A stretch of 64,000 bases of DNA from Odobenus rosmarus divergens (lineage: Eukaryota; Chordata; Mammalia; Carnivora; Odobenidae). The first letter of the stretch is position 1; every line of letters begins with the position of its first letter. Shown piece by piece: positions 10,701 through 22,700 of the stretch. The notes under the pieces are model-generated. The model did not search any database and was not told where the DNA came from. It saw nothing but the letters and a program-made list of their open reading frames with translations. Where the stretch lies: assembly GCF_000321225.1 (NCBI RefSeq), contig NW_004451010.1, positions 1,083,863-1,147,862 of the forward strand, read 5' to 3'. Position numbers and translations under genes: made by a program.

Positions 10701-13700
10701 CAACCAACTGAACCACCCAGGCCCCCTCAATATTCAGTTATTCTTGATTGACTAGAGTTGATTTTATATAATCTTCTGTGGTATGTTCTAATAGAACATT
10801 AGAATGAAGAAGGGCTCTTAGTTGTCAAAATTATAAATTTTGTTTTTAAATTTTTTAAAAAAACCAGTCCTGCTACATGATAAAATTTAGTTTTTAGAGG
10901 ATTGTAAATAGAAGAAATGTTCCTTTGGGGCACCTGGGTGGCTCAGTCAGTTAGGTGGCTGCCTTCCACTCAGGTTTTGATCTTGGGGTCCTGGGATCGA
11001 GTCAGCTTTGTGTCTGGCTTCCCTGCTTGGCAGGGAGCCTGCTTCTCCCTCTCCTTCTGCCCCTCCCCCTGCTTGGGCTCACTTGCTCTCTCTCAAGTAA
11101 ATAAATTAAAAAATCTTAAAAATAAAGAAGAAATGTTCTTTTATTAGAGTAGGATTTCTTTTTTTAATTACTGTAGGATTTCTAAATAAACATATTAAAA
11201 TAGGAAATATGTTAAATGTGTATTAATATGCCAAAATAAACCTATTAAAATAGGAAGCTTTCCTAGTTTCCTCTGATATCCACTGCTTATGGTTATAAAA
11301 TAACATACTTCCTGAATTATACTGCAGTGGGAAAGATTTAAAAGGAACCTATATTACCCTTCCTCCAAACCTTTAGAATAGAAAAGCAGATGGAGAGGGA
11401 AATGCTTTTTTCCTCTGTAAGCTATTTAGAAATCCCCCCTGCTTTTTTTTAAGATTTTATTTTTAAGTAATCTCTACACCCAAGGTGGGGCTCAAACTTA
11501 ACAATACTGAGATCAAGAGTTACATGCTCAACCACCTGAGCCATCCAGGCACCCCTGGAAATCCTTGATACTCTGTTTGAAGGGGGTAATGGAGATTTAC
11601 CTAAACTTGTAACTAACTAAATCTCCCCAATGAGATGAAACAAGAGAAGAAAATCTGTCTACATGAGAGTTTGTTTAGTTGCTGATTTATAAAGTAGGAA
11701 CCAGAACATATCACCTTGTAATACCTTTTTTGTTTGTTTGTTTTTTAAGGTCCTGGGATCCTAGCTGCTACAAATAAGACTGAATTGGGAGTGCCAGAAC
11801 CATCTTCTCCAAGCCCTAGCCCTGTGAAAAAAAGTAGCTCAATTAACTGGTCTTTCCCAGATAAAATAAAATCTCCACGAACTGTGAGGAAACTTTCCAT
11901 GAAAATGAAAAGGTTGCCAGAACTTAGCCGAAAACTGAGTGTCAAAGGAACTTTGGATCATATGAACAGTCCAGATAATACTCCTTCCTTGTCTAAATGT
12001 AACTGTCAAGAAATGCATCATGCTGATATTCTGCCTTCTGGGAACACAACCACAGCTGCTAAGAGGAATGTTATAAGTCGGTACCATCTGGATACCAGTG
12101 TATCTTCTCAGCACAACTACCAGAAGAAGACGTTTATGAGTTCTAAGTATTCGTGCAAAGGTGGTTACCTCAGTGATGGAGATTCACCTGAACTTATAAC
12201 TAAATCTAGCAAACATGGATCTGAAAACAAATTTGGAAAGGGAAAAGAAATAATTCCAAATAGTTGTAACAAGAGTGAAATAGACATTGATGCTTTTAGA
12301 CATTACAGTTTTTCTGATCAACCTAAGTGTTCACAGTACATATCTGGGCTCATGAGTGTGCATTTCTATGGTGCTGAGGATTTAAAACCACCCCGGATAG
12401 ACTCAAAAGATGTCTTCTGTGCGATTCAGGTAGATTCAGTAAACAAAGCAAGAACAGCTTTGCTCACATGTCGGACAACATTTTTAGACATGGATCATAC
12501 TTTCAACATAGAAATTGAAAATGCACAGCATTTGAAATTAGTAGTGTTCAGTTGGGAACCGACTCCAAGAAAAAATCGAGTGTGTTGTCACGGGACTGTT
12601 GTTCTTCCCACTTTATTCAGAGTGACAAAGACACATCAGTTAGCTGTCAAACTTGAGCCTAGAGGTCTTATTTATGTGAAAGTGACTCTTCTGGAACAGT
12701 GGGAGAATTCTTTTCATGGACTGGATATAAACCGAGAACCCGTAATATTTGGTGTTGATATTCGAAAAGTTGTAGAGAAAGAAAATATAGGACTGATGGT
12801 GCCACTCCTGATACAAAAATGTATTATGGAAATTGAAAAGAGAGGCTGTCAGGTATTATTTCACTGTTTCTCTACGACCTCCTTATCAAATTTATCTACC
12901 TTAACTAAATTTATAGTTAAGTCTTAGGGGAAGGAATTCAAGGTAAGGTTAAAAAAAATCCAATTTAGACATTTTCTCATTCTTATTTTTTATTTTTATT
13001 CCATTACTGTTTAGGGTACTTTCACCTGTGTTGTCAATGAGCAATTGAGAGCATGCTAGATGGTTCTACAATTTATGTTGTGATGCAGAGCTGCATGGGC
13101 CTTATACCTATATCAGGATTGCTTTACAATGGCATTCCTAGGAAAAGCCAGAGCTGATAAGATAGGCAAAGACTAATTCATTTAAGGAATGTTTCTGCAT
13201 GGTTTGACATTCTTATGGCACAGAATTCCAACAGTGAATCTTAAAACCCAACTTAACTGCTAAAACTAACTCCCTGCCCTTATTCCGTACTCTCCCTCAT
13301 ACTCTCCCACTCTTCAGGAAGCATAAGCTTATTTGTCTCTGAACTTTGGGATAGCATGGAGGATGAAGAGAGGTCCTACTAATAACATTTCTCATTCTCT
13401 TTTCCTTTCAAATAAGAAGGTTAAATAAATAAATAAGGTAAAAGCAGCCCATTAAAACAAACAAAAACCCTGGTGTTGTATGTAATCAGATATGTAATAT
13501 TAACCAGTTTATTAGACCTTATCTTTCTTTATTTTCATTAATACATGTGGGCTATGACAATGAGAAACAGCGTATCACTGAAGATATTATTCTGAGGTAC
13601 AAGTAATTGTTTAAATTTAAAAATTAAGCCTAACGTCAGTATTTCTGAGGTATTTCTGCTTTAGTGCTATCAGAATTTATGACATTGATTAAAAACACCA

Positions 13701-16700
13701 AGGGTAAATATCACCAAGTCTGAACTATGATTTCTTTATATATAGAAAAGATTTTAAAATAACTCATCTTGGACCTGATGAGGAAACTATGGAAACAGTG
13801 TTAAGTAAGTTAGTGGGGTTTTGTATTAAAGATGCAGGAAACAGGTACTGGTTTCTCCTCCATTATTAATTAGCTGTGTGATGTTGGGCAAGTCACTTAA
13901 TCTCTGTGGGTCTTATTTGCTGATATCTATAAAAATAGATGAAGTAGCTTTCTGAAGGTGAGAGGTAGGAGGGACATCTGAACTTTTGAAACCTCTTCTC
14001 AGATATATTATTCAGATTGACTTTATGTTGTCTATATGAGATTGAAGCCTTTAGTTTCCAATCTAACTCTTGGTCCGGTTACTTTTTCTTAAGGTTTTCT
14101 GTCCCCCCCCCGCCTTTTTTTTGGCAACATGTAGAGAGGTCAGAGATTAGGCAGACTGTAAAGCTAATTATTAAACAGAAACTTTTACAATTGAATATTA
14201 AAATGAGTAACTCAAATAGCACTGTACTTTACAGTCTCTTTTCTGAAATATTTTATAAAGAATGTATATATAAGACGTAACTTTTTTAAATACTAAGAAA
14301 ACATTTTTAGCAATGCTTTTTATTTCTATACTTAAAGTTTAGAAATAGTTACTTTAATAAAGAATTATTTCCTGTGATGGGGCGCCTGGGTGGCTCAGTC
14401 GATTAAGCATCTGCCTTCAGCTCAGGTCATGATTCCAGGGTCCTGGGATCCAGTGCTGCATCTGGCTCCCTGCTCAGTGGAGAGTCGGCTTCGCCCTCTC
14501 CCTCTCCATCCTCCTGCTTTTGCTCTCTCTCTCTCTCAGATAAATAAACTCTTAAAAAAATGGTGTATTTAAAAAAAGAATTATTTTCTGTAAACTAAAA
14601 AGTAAAATTTACAGTAGTACATTTGGAACTGCAGTTTTTAAACACCTTTTTTGGTTTTGTTTCTTTTGCTTTTTCCCTCCCCCTCACCCCCCAGAGAAAG
14701 AAGCTTATTGTGTCTGTATTTTACAGACTTGTACACTACTTGGATTTTGTTTACCTTTTTAGTCAGTAATTATTCTTGTTTTTGTTACCGTGAACATGAG
14801 GTTTTAACAGTCATACAAAAGTAGTTTGTGGCGTCTTCCAAATGCTTTGAAGGCTACTACCGCCTATCCCCTGCTTCCAATGGGAAAAATTATGGTGGAA
14901 ATCATACTCGTGTTTAATCCAGTACAGATTTTGTCTCTGATAGAGGCATCAAGCATGTACTTCAAGTGTTTGATTCAAGAAGTCAGCCTCTGAAGTTAGG
15001 GATAATATCCTAAAGTGTCCTTTCCTTGAAATATCTATACTAGATCTCTGTCTTCCTTTATTCATCTTTTGAGATAGCATGGTCCATTAATTTATTACTT
15101 ACTACTGAAGTATTGCTTTCTTTAATTTATTCTAGGTTCATCTCCTTCTCAAGTTGAAGGGGGTACATCTTTATTAGGGAATTTTGTGACACTTAAGTGT
15201 GCCTATACCAGAAGGGTCTACTTGAGTTAGTTTCTTCTAATGTGATAGCATTTTAATATTTTAGCTTTATTTTCTGGATCATCTATGGTCCTCCTATGTC
15301 TTGTGAGATGTGATCAGCGTAGGACATGCTATTCTCAATGTGAATGCACTATGAATGTGGATAAGAGTAGGAAATTTCCTTCTCAGTACATTCCTTAGTT
15401 TCCCATATTATGTTGATCCTTGCATTACCTTCTCTTAAAAATAGTTGCAGGTTCCTGGGGCACCTGGGTGGCCCAATCAGTTAAGCATCTGACCTTTGAT
15501 TTAGGCTCAGGTCATAATCTCAAGGGTCATGAGATCAGGCTTCACGTTGGGCTCTGCACTCAGCAGGGAGTCTGCTTCTCTCCTCCCTCCCTCTGCCCCT
15601 TGCCTTGCTCACATGCACGCACTCTCTCTTAAATAAATAAATCTAAAAAAAAAGAAAAGAAAAGAAATTGTTGTAGGTTTCTTACTATCTTCCAATTAAT
15701 AGTTAGTGCTTGTCATCTCTAATATTTTGCATAACATTTCTCTGTATCTATTAGTAACACTTTCCTATATCAAGACCCACCTTCTATATTCTATTCTATA
15801 TTCTGTCAGTTATTTAATGACTTGGAGAGGTTTGTGTCATTAAGTACACCTGGAAATTTCATTTGTGTACTCCTTCTCCTAGTTTGTAAGATTTTAAAGT
15901 GATTCCTAGTTCCAATCCTTGGGGATATTCATTGTTTGTTTTTACTTTATTTCTCTCTTGAAATAATATCTTTATAACTTTCTTCAATTCAAGGTAATGC
16001 AACTTCCTAAATCGTGTTTGATGTGGAAGTACAGTTAACAGTAACTTATTTTTTTTGGTTTTCTTGAAGGTTTATTTAAAAAAAAAAACTGCTTAATCAG
16101 ACATGTTTTCCTTTTATAGATATATGTTGATTTCCTCTCAGTGAATTTATAGTGAGCTTCCTAAGACTTAAATTTTATCTCCTGTATGAACTAACAATGT
16201 TTAAAAAAATAAATCTTTTTAGTGTAGGTTGAGGGGAAGGAGGGTGGTATCTGTGCATCTTATATATATTTTGAACTAAAGGTTTTATTTTACCTTTAAT
16301 ATATTATTTTAATTGAATTTCCTTTATCACTTAATAATCAATTAATTTAGTAAGTTAAAAAAAGTTCCAGGTTTGCTTTTATTTCTTCCCTAGAATCTTT
16401 TTTTTTCCTAAAAAGATAACATAAATAGTATACTGGAATTTTACTTCAACTATATACTTTTTTATGGAAAAATAAACTGAGATTTAAAGAGATTAAATAA
16501 CTTGCCTAAATTCACTAAGCAAGGAGTAATAGAGTGGGGCTTTTGGAATCTAAAACCCTTGTTTAACCACTATGCTGCATTTCTTCAGTTTAGAGCAAAA
16601 GATGTGAAAGGGCGCAATCTTGGGCATAGTGGTTGACCACATAAAATCAAAGTGAAGGGCTTGTATCTTAAGATAAGATAGATAGCACTACAGAAATCAT

Positions 16701-19700
16701 AGAATATTGTTTGAATTTAAAAGAAAGAATAGAATGTTTTTATTCATGAAGTCTGATGAATATAGTCTATGGTGAGATTTCAAAAGCTGTTTGAGGTATT
16801 TTTAATTAAATGTCATCAGAACATATTTGATTACCAATTTCATGTGACTTATACATTTTGTGCTATTATATTTTCTCTTTATCAAATTTACCATAATATG
16901 GCCATAATTTTATTTCTAGGTGGTAGGCCTGTACCGATTATGTGGTTCGGCAGCAGTCAAGAAAGAACTTCGAGAGGCTTTTGAGAGAGATAGCAAAGCT
17001 GTTGGTCTGTGTGAAAACCAGTACCCAGATATAAATGTAATAACAGGTAATAAATATTTTTTATTCTATGTACACATTCTGGAAAGACTACATCTGTAGG
17101 AAAAGGAGTTGAAATACTGTTTTGTAGCCCAAATTGAGTTGGGTTTTATTCTGAAGTCTTGTTTTCCTTCCTTCACAAACATTACTGTGTTATTTTCTGT
17201 GGGGAGGTACCAAGATATGGTCCCTGCCCTCAAACAGCCAACAAATTTTGGGGGGGTTAGGGGTGGGAGTAAGACCTACATTAGCTATACTAGGTAGCAG
17301 AAGGGAAATGTAGCAGAGTACATTTTCTTCATAGAGGGATAAATAAAACACCATTAGAGTTCACTTTGATTGGAGCTTGGGTCATGTAAAGGGCATTGAC
17401 TACCTGGGTAGAGAATTCAGATTTATTTAGTAGGCAGAGGGGACCCATCAAAGATTTTTGAGCAGGGGAGTGAAATCTTTAGAGATAATCTAATCTGGCA
17501 ACTCTGTGTGATGGATTGGAATTAGAAGAAATCAGAAGACAGAAAACCAGTTCGGAAGGCGTGGCAGTCGTCCCAGCTGAAGGAGTCTCGTAGCAGTAAC
17601 AACAGGAAGGAATAGCATTGAAAGGATGTGAAGGAAGAGAGGGCCCAGAGAAGCATGACTTAGACACCTGGTTGATTGGGTACCATTTGGAGAAACTAAA
17701 GAGCTGAGAGGAGAGCTACTGCTTTTGGTGGAGAAATGTAAAGAAAGATTATGAATTGGGTTTCTTTTCAAACATATATTGAATTTGAGGTACTAGTTGG
17801 AGATCTATGTAAGTATATCAGGCAAAGTAGAAAGTACAACTAAGGAGAGGATGTAGTAAAATTTACCAAGTGGTGAGTATAATCCAATGTATAATAACAC
17901 TCCTGAGACGGGGGTGGGAAATGGCAGTGTGAGGGTCATTGACATGTAGTCGTAATTACTGCCTTGCGATTGTCCATAAAGTTCGAAAAGACAAGGGCTT
18001 TGAGGCTCTCCACACTTTGGAGGCATGCAAAGAAAGATCCAGTTAAAGAGATTGAGAGGAAAGGAGTCAGAAAGTTTGGGAAACAAAAGACAACAGACTT
18101 TAAGGAAAGGTGTGAGGCAGTGTCATTTGATGGAGAGATCATAAAAGATGAGAACAGAAATAAGGCCTTTGAATTTGGCCATTATAAGATTGTTCATAAC
18201 TAATGAATATCTTCAGGGACTATTGGCTTATAATTGTATGTTTTTGTTGTTGTTTTACTTCTTATTAGCAAAGTTTTGAAGAATATACAAAAGTAGAGAG
18301 AAATTATGATAAACCCTCTTTATCCATCACCTGGCTTCCATAATCAACACATGACCAAACCTGTCTTTTTTTTTTTTTTAAGATTTTATTTATTTATTTG
18401 AGAGAGAGAATGAGATGGAGAGAGAGCATGAGAGGGGGGAGGGTCCGAGGGAGAAGCAGACTCCCTGCTGAGCAGGGAGTCCGATGCAGGACTCGATCCC
18501 GGGACTCCAGGATCATGACCTGAGCCGAAGGCAGTCGCTTAACCAACTGAGCCACTCAGGCGCCCACCAAACCTGTCTTTTTTATACCCCTCATTTGATT
18601 CTCCCCTAGACATGGATTATTTTGAAGTATATCTGGGATATCATATCCATTCACCTATAAATGCTTTGGTATATATCTCCAGATCTTCTGTGTCATTTTG
18701 ATAGTTCTCTCTACTGTTAACTACCATTTTTTTTGTGCTGTAATATTGTTTATTTATCTCTCTAATTTGATTTTTTATTTTACATGCAAATAATTGCCTA
18801 GGAGAGAATTTGAGGAAGGTTCACCTTGCACATATTAAAGAGATTTTTGTTGGTTGGAATCCTTTAAAACTTACTTTTAGGATTGAGGCTTTTCATATAG
18901 CTGAGGTTCTCAATCTCTGAGCTCTGAATGACTATATTTTCATAGTATTTAATATTTACTCTTAGATCATCAAAAGTTTGATCCCAACCATTTTAAAAGA
19001 GACAACAAACCAAGGCACTTTTTCTTTCTTATAAATTTTAGCAAATCAGAAATATTGGGTACTTTTATTTTTGTAAAGGAAGAAAGTTTATCCTTCCTTT
19101 CTACAAAAAAAAAAGGCTCATGTCTACAAAAAAAGTAGAATTTTCCCCTTAATAATAAGTAATTAAAATCAGCAAAGGACCCATTTTATGAATTCATTAA
19201 AAGGAAATTTTATAAATAGCAATTCCCAGGAAATTACACTCTATAACCAAATGAAATGAGATTTTGCCTTGGTGGGGCATTATCTTAGAAATAAAAATAA
19301 AATAAAAAATAAAAATCGTGTCAAATATGTACAAATTAAAAAGATGAATGATGTGGTTTAATTTGATTATTTGCTATGACAAGATCCTTAGAAATTTGTA
19401 GCATATGCAGATGATATGAATAATATAGGTCATTGAATGAATATTAAATTTATGGCATTCTTTTCTAAAATAGAGAGTTTCCATAATTTATGGATTGGGT
19501 ATTTTTTGGCTCTGTTCTTCGTACTCTTCCATTTCAGGAAAGCTGGGGTTTTTTTTCTTGTTTTGTTTTTGTTTCAGATTTATTTATTTATTTTAGAGAG
19601 AGAGAGTGCAGATGGGGTGAAGAGGAAGTGAGAAAGGGGAGAGAGAATCCCAAGCCAACTGCACGCTGGGCGTGGATCCTGATGCAGGGCTCGATCCCAG

Positions 19701-22700
19701 GACCCCAAAATCACTACCCGAGCCAAAACCAAGAGTCGATGCTTAACCAACTACGCCACCCAGGCGCCTCAGGAAAGCTGTTTTTAAAAGAACCTAGAAC
19801 TATTTTTTTCTTGATAAAGAACAAGTGAAATGATTTAAAATTGAGAAATATTGAAATTATAATAAATTATACACAAGGTCTCATTATGTCTCAAAAGAAA
19901 GGTATTTTTGATTTGGGGGATTGGCCAGTAATGATGTTGCCTCATGTGTTTGTTCCATGTGAACTCATATTTCTAAGTATACTTTGAAATATAATTAACA
20001 GTTCAGTAGTTCTAAAAAATGAGCTGTTAATAAAGTGAATAGAATTTACTCACAGTTTAATGTGTTCTTAGTAGTTGGTTTGTCTGGAACACAGAATGAA
20101 GTGCTCCAGACAAACCAGATTTTTCAATGAAGTGCAAAATTTAAGGTACGAAATCTATTCATAGTTGTTTATGGGGCTTATTTATCAAAGGAACAAGAAG
20201 AAATGAGAAAAGTAAAAATATTTATCATTTAGTGATTATTAGAAAAGAACAAGCCTCCTGCAAAGGAAAATTCAATTTGAATGTGTCTGCCTTATGTAAA
20301 ATAGACTTCATATTTCAGTATTAAACCATTGATATCTAAGTTCAGTGCTTAAACGTTTATTTGACCATGACTTTTTCTGATTTTAATTCTTTTTAAATTA
20401 TTCATTCTTGTATTTTCCCTCAAAAGAAAACTTGGTCAGAAATAAACCCAAAATTATCTTTAAAACATTAATAATTTTCTTCATTTATGCATATTAAATA
20501 TACATTTTCCCTACCATATGTATTGTATGTTCTCTGATCTCTGGCACATTAACTTTCAAATTATTTCTGTTTTTCCTTACCTGGATTGAACATAGACATC
20601 TAAACTGTATAAACACTAAGGAATGCAAAACACTGAGGAATGGTTATAGATGTAGCAATTGAAATATACTGAGGCAGTGAAAGCCATTTGATCTGAGTAA
20701 CATCTGTGGAGTGTGACCAAAGCAAGCAGGAAGTTCAGAAAGAATAGGTGAGGCAGGATGGGGTAGGTTAATAGACTTAAAAAATTAATTATGAGGAATT
20801 CTTAATCTCAGGAAACAAACTGAGGGTTGCTGGAGTGGTGGGGGGTGGGAGGGACGGGGTGGCTGGGTGATAGACATCAGGGAGGGTATGTGCTACGGTG
20901 AGCACTGTGAATCGTGCAAGACTGTTGAATCACAGACCGGTACCTCTGAAACAAATAATACATTATATGTTAAAAAAAAGAGTAGGAAGGGAAAAATGAA
21001 GGGGGGGGATATCAGAGGGGGAGACGAACCATGAGAGACTATGGTCTGAGAAACAAACTGAGGGTTCTAGAGGGGAGGGGGGTGGGGGGATGGGTTAGCC
21101 TGGTGATGGGTATTAGAGAGGGTACGTTCTGCGTGGAGCACTGGGTGTTATGCACAAACAATGAATCATGGAACACTACATCAAAAACTAATGATGTCAT
21201 GTATGGTGATTAACATAACATGATAAAATAAAATAAAAAAATTATAGAATTAACTTCAGGAAATGTCAGTGATTCTGTGTTCAAATCTATCTACTGTAAT
21301 GTATCTTTATTATCTATAGAAGTTTCACCTGAGAAGGAATGATTCTCACGGTCCGGTAGTTGTATTTTCAGTATTCTGGTTCTGGTGAGTTAATTTTTTG
21401 TTATAGTAGGTGCTGATAGAGGATAAGGGCACTTTCTCAGGGGACAGTGTCTCACTTGAAGAATGAGGTTATTTAGTATATTAATCTTCATAGTCCTGCA
21501 GTTGCTAGTAGAAAAATGGTATCCATTCATCTAACCACCGTATATTGAATGCTTACTATACACTAGACTCTTTGCTAAGGCATTTGGAATACAACAGTGT
21601 GTAAGAGATAATCTCTGCCCTCAAGAATACTAGTCTAAGGGGGAAGACAGAGTAAGAGACAGCTGATTATAATATATGAGAAGGAACACCTAACTTAAAT
21701 TGCGGGAAAATTAGGGAGAACTTGGTGGGAAAGGTGACTCCTCAGCTAACTTAAAAGGTGAACTGGATTTAGCCAGCAAGGGAGAGCAATCTATTAGCAA
21801 AAACTTGGAGATGGCAAGCCACAGGACTTGCAGTACTTGCTAAAGAGGAAAGCATCAGGCAGGTGAATGGTGAGAGACAGCTGGAATGCCCTCTCAGACT
21901 GAAACCCAGACCTGGCAATGAGGGTCATTTGGAAACAGCAGAGTTAGAACATGATCATTTTCATTTTTCTCTCTCTTTCTATCTTTCCCTTCCTTCCCTC
22001 CGTCCCTCCTTCCCTTCCTTCCAAGTTAGTTGGATGAGTTTCCATGTACTAAGTTTTATAATAGCACTTGCACATTAAAGACGTAGACGTAGCTAGGAGG
22101 GCTAAAAGAAAGGTATGGAGATGGTGATCCACTAACTCTTTGAGGTGAATATGTGTAATTCTACAGTGACTTTTTAAATTATTATTCCCGATTATTTAAC
22201 AAAAAACAAAACTTAAAAAATTGTTCATTTGTGTTGCAGTGCTAAAGGGTAAATACTAAAAGATTATTTGTTTTGGCATTTTTCTCCAAATCAGAACCAG
22301 AGTTTTAAACTTAACACTGTACATTCCTGGGGTACTGGTGTGATGGTGGCTGTAGAAATCAAAGTAAGAAAGCCAAGGAGAAGGGGAGTCTGCATAGGAA
22401 TAACCAGAATCTACTTAGTCACTTACCCTTCTCTATCTAGAAATTAATTGGTTTATTTACTATTTATTGAACATTTCCTATATGCCAGGCATTCTTCTAG
22501 GCACCAGGGACAAGTGAACAAGATGAACAGTATCTTAGTCCTTCTGTATGTATTCTAGTGGGGGAAGAGAGAATCAGTAATCAATCAAATGAACAGTGAG
22601 ATATAGTAACTTATGAGTGATAAGTAGGACATTGGGAATGATACTGATTGAAAGTAGTAGTCAGCTTGGTGACTCCCGTGGCTAGGGGTTCAGGGAAGAA

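Larger units (their letters stand above)
4779..11749 (+). other. SYDE2 intron between exons A and B
   Basis: About 7.0 kb, dense in SINEs: 5593-5752 (+), 6808-7033 (-), 7121-7307 (-), 8021-8205 (-), 8930-9017 (-, short type), 9153-9320 (-), the composite 10114-10726 (-), 10927-11126 (+), 11450-11556 (-, short type). A small antisense L2 piece lies near 7835-7910 and a MIR at about 9470-9720. The gaps (4850-5580, 5760-6790, 8206-8930) look unique and AT-rich. Confidence 0.7.
12853..16919 (+). other. SYDE2 intron between exons B and C
   Basis: About 4.1 kb with two SINEs (14376-14573, 15457-15669, both +) and MIR pieces (about 13845-13950 sense, 16450-16590 antisense). An AATAAA occurs at 13424-13429. 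The rest is AT-rich sequence in which I see no further feature. Confidence 0.7.

Noticed and set aside
10357..10716. 119-codon - strand frame considered as a small gene
   Set aside because: Both ends are SINE sequence and the middle is the unknown segment of a composite insertion; no start context or splice logic. Kept only as a finding.
17109..18203. Cluster of 60 to 93 codon frames on both strands
   Set aside because: Lies in an antisense L2; frames overlap each other and have no consistent product.
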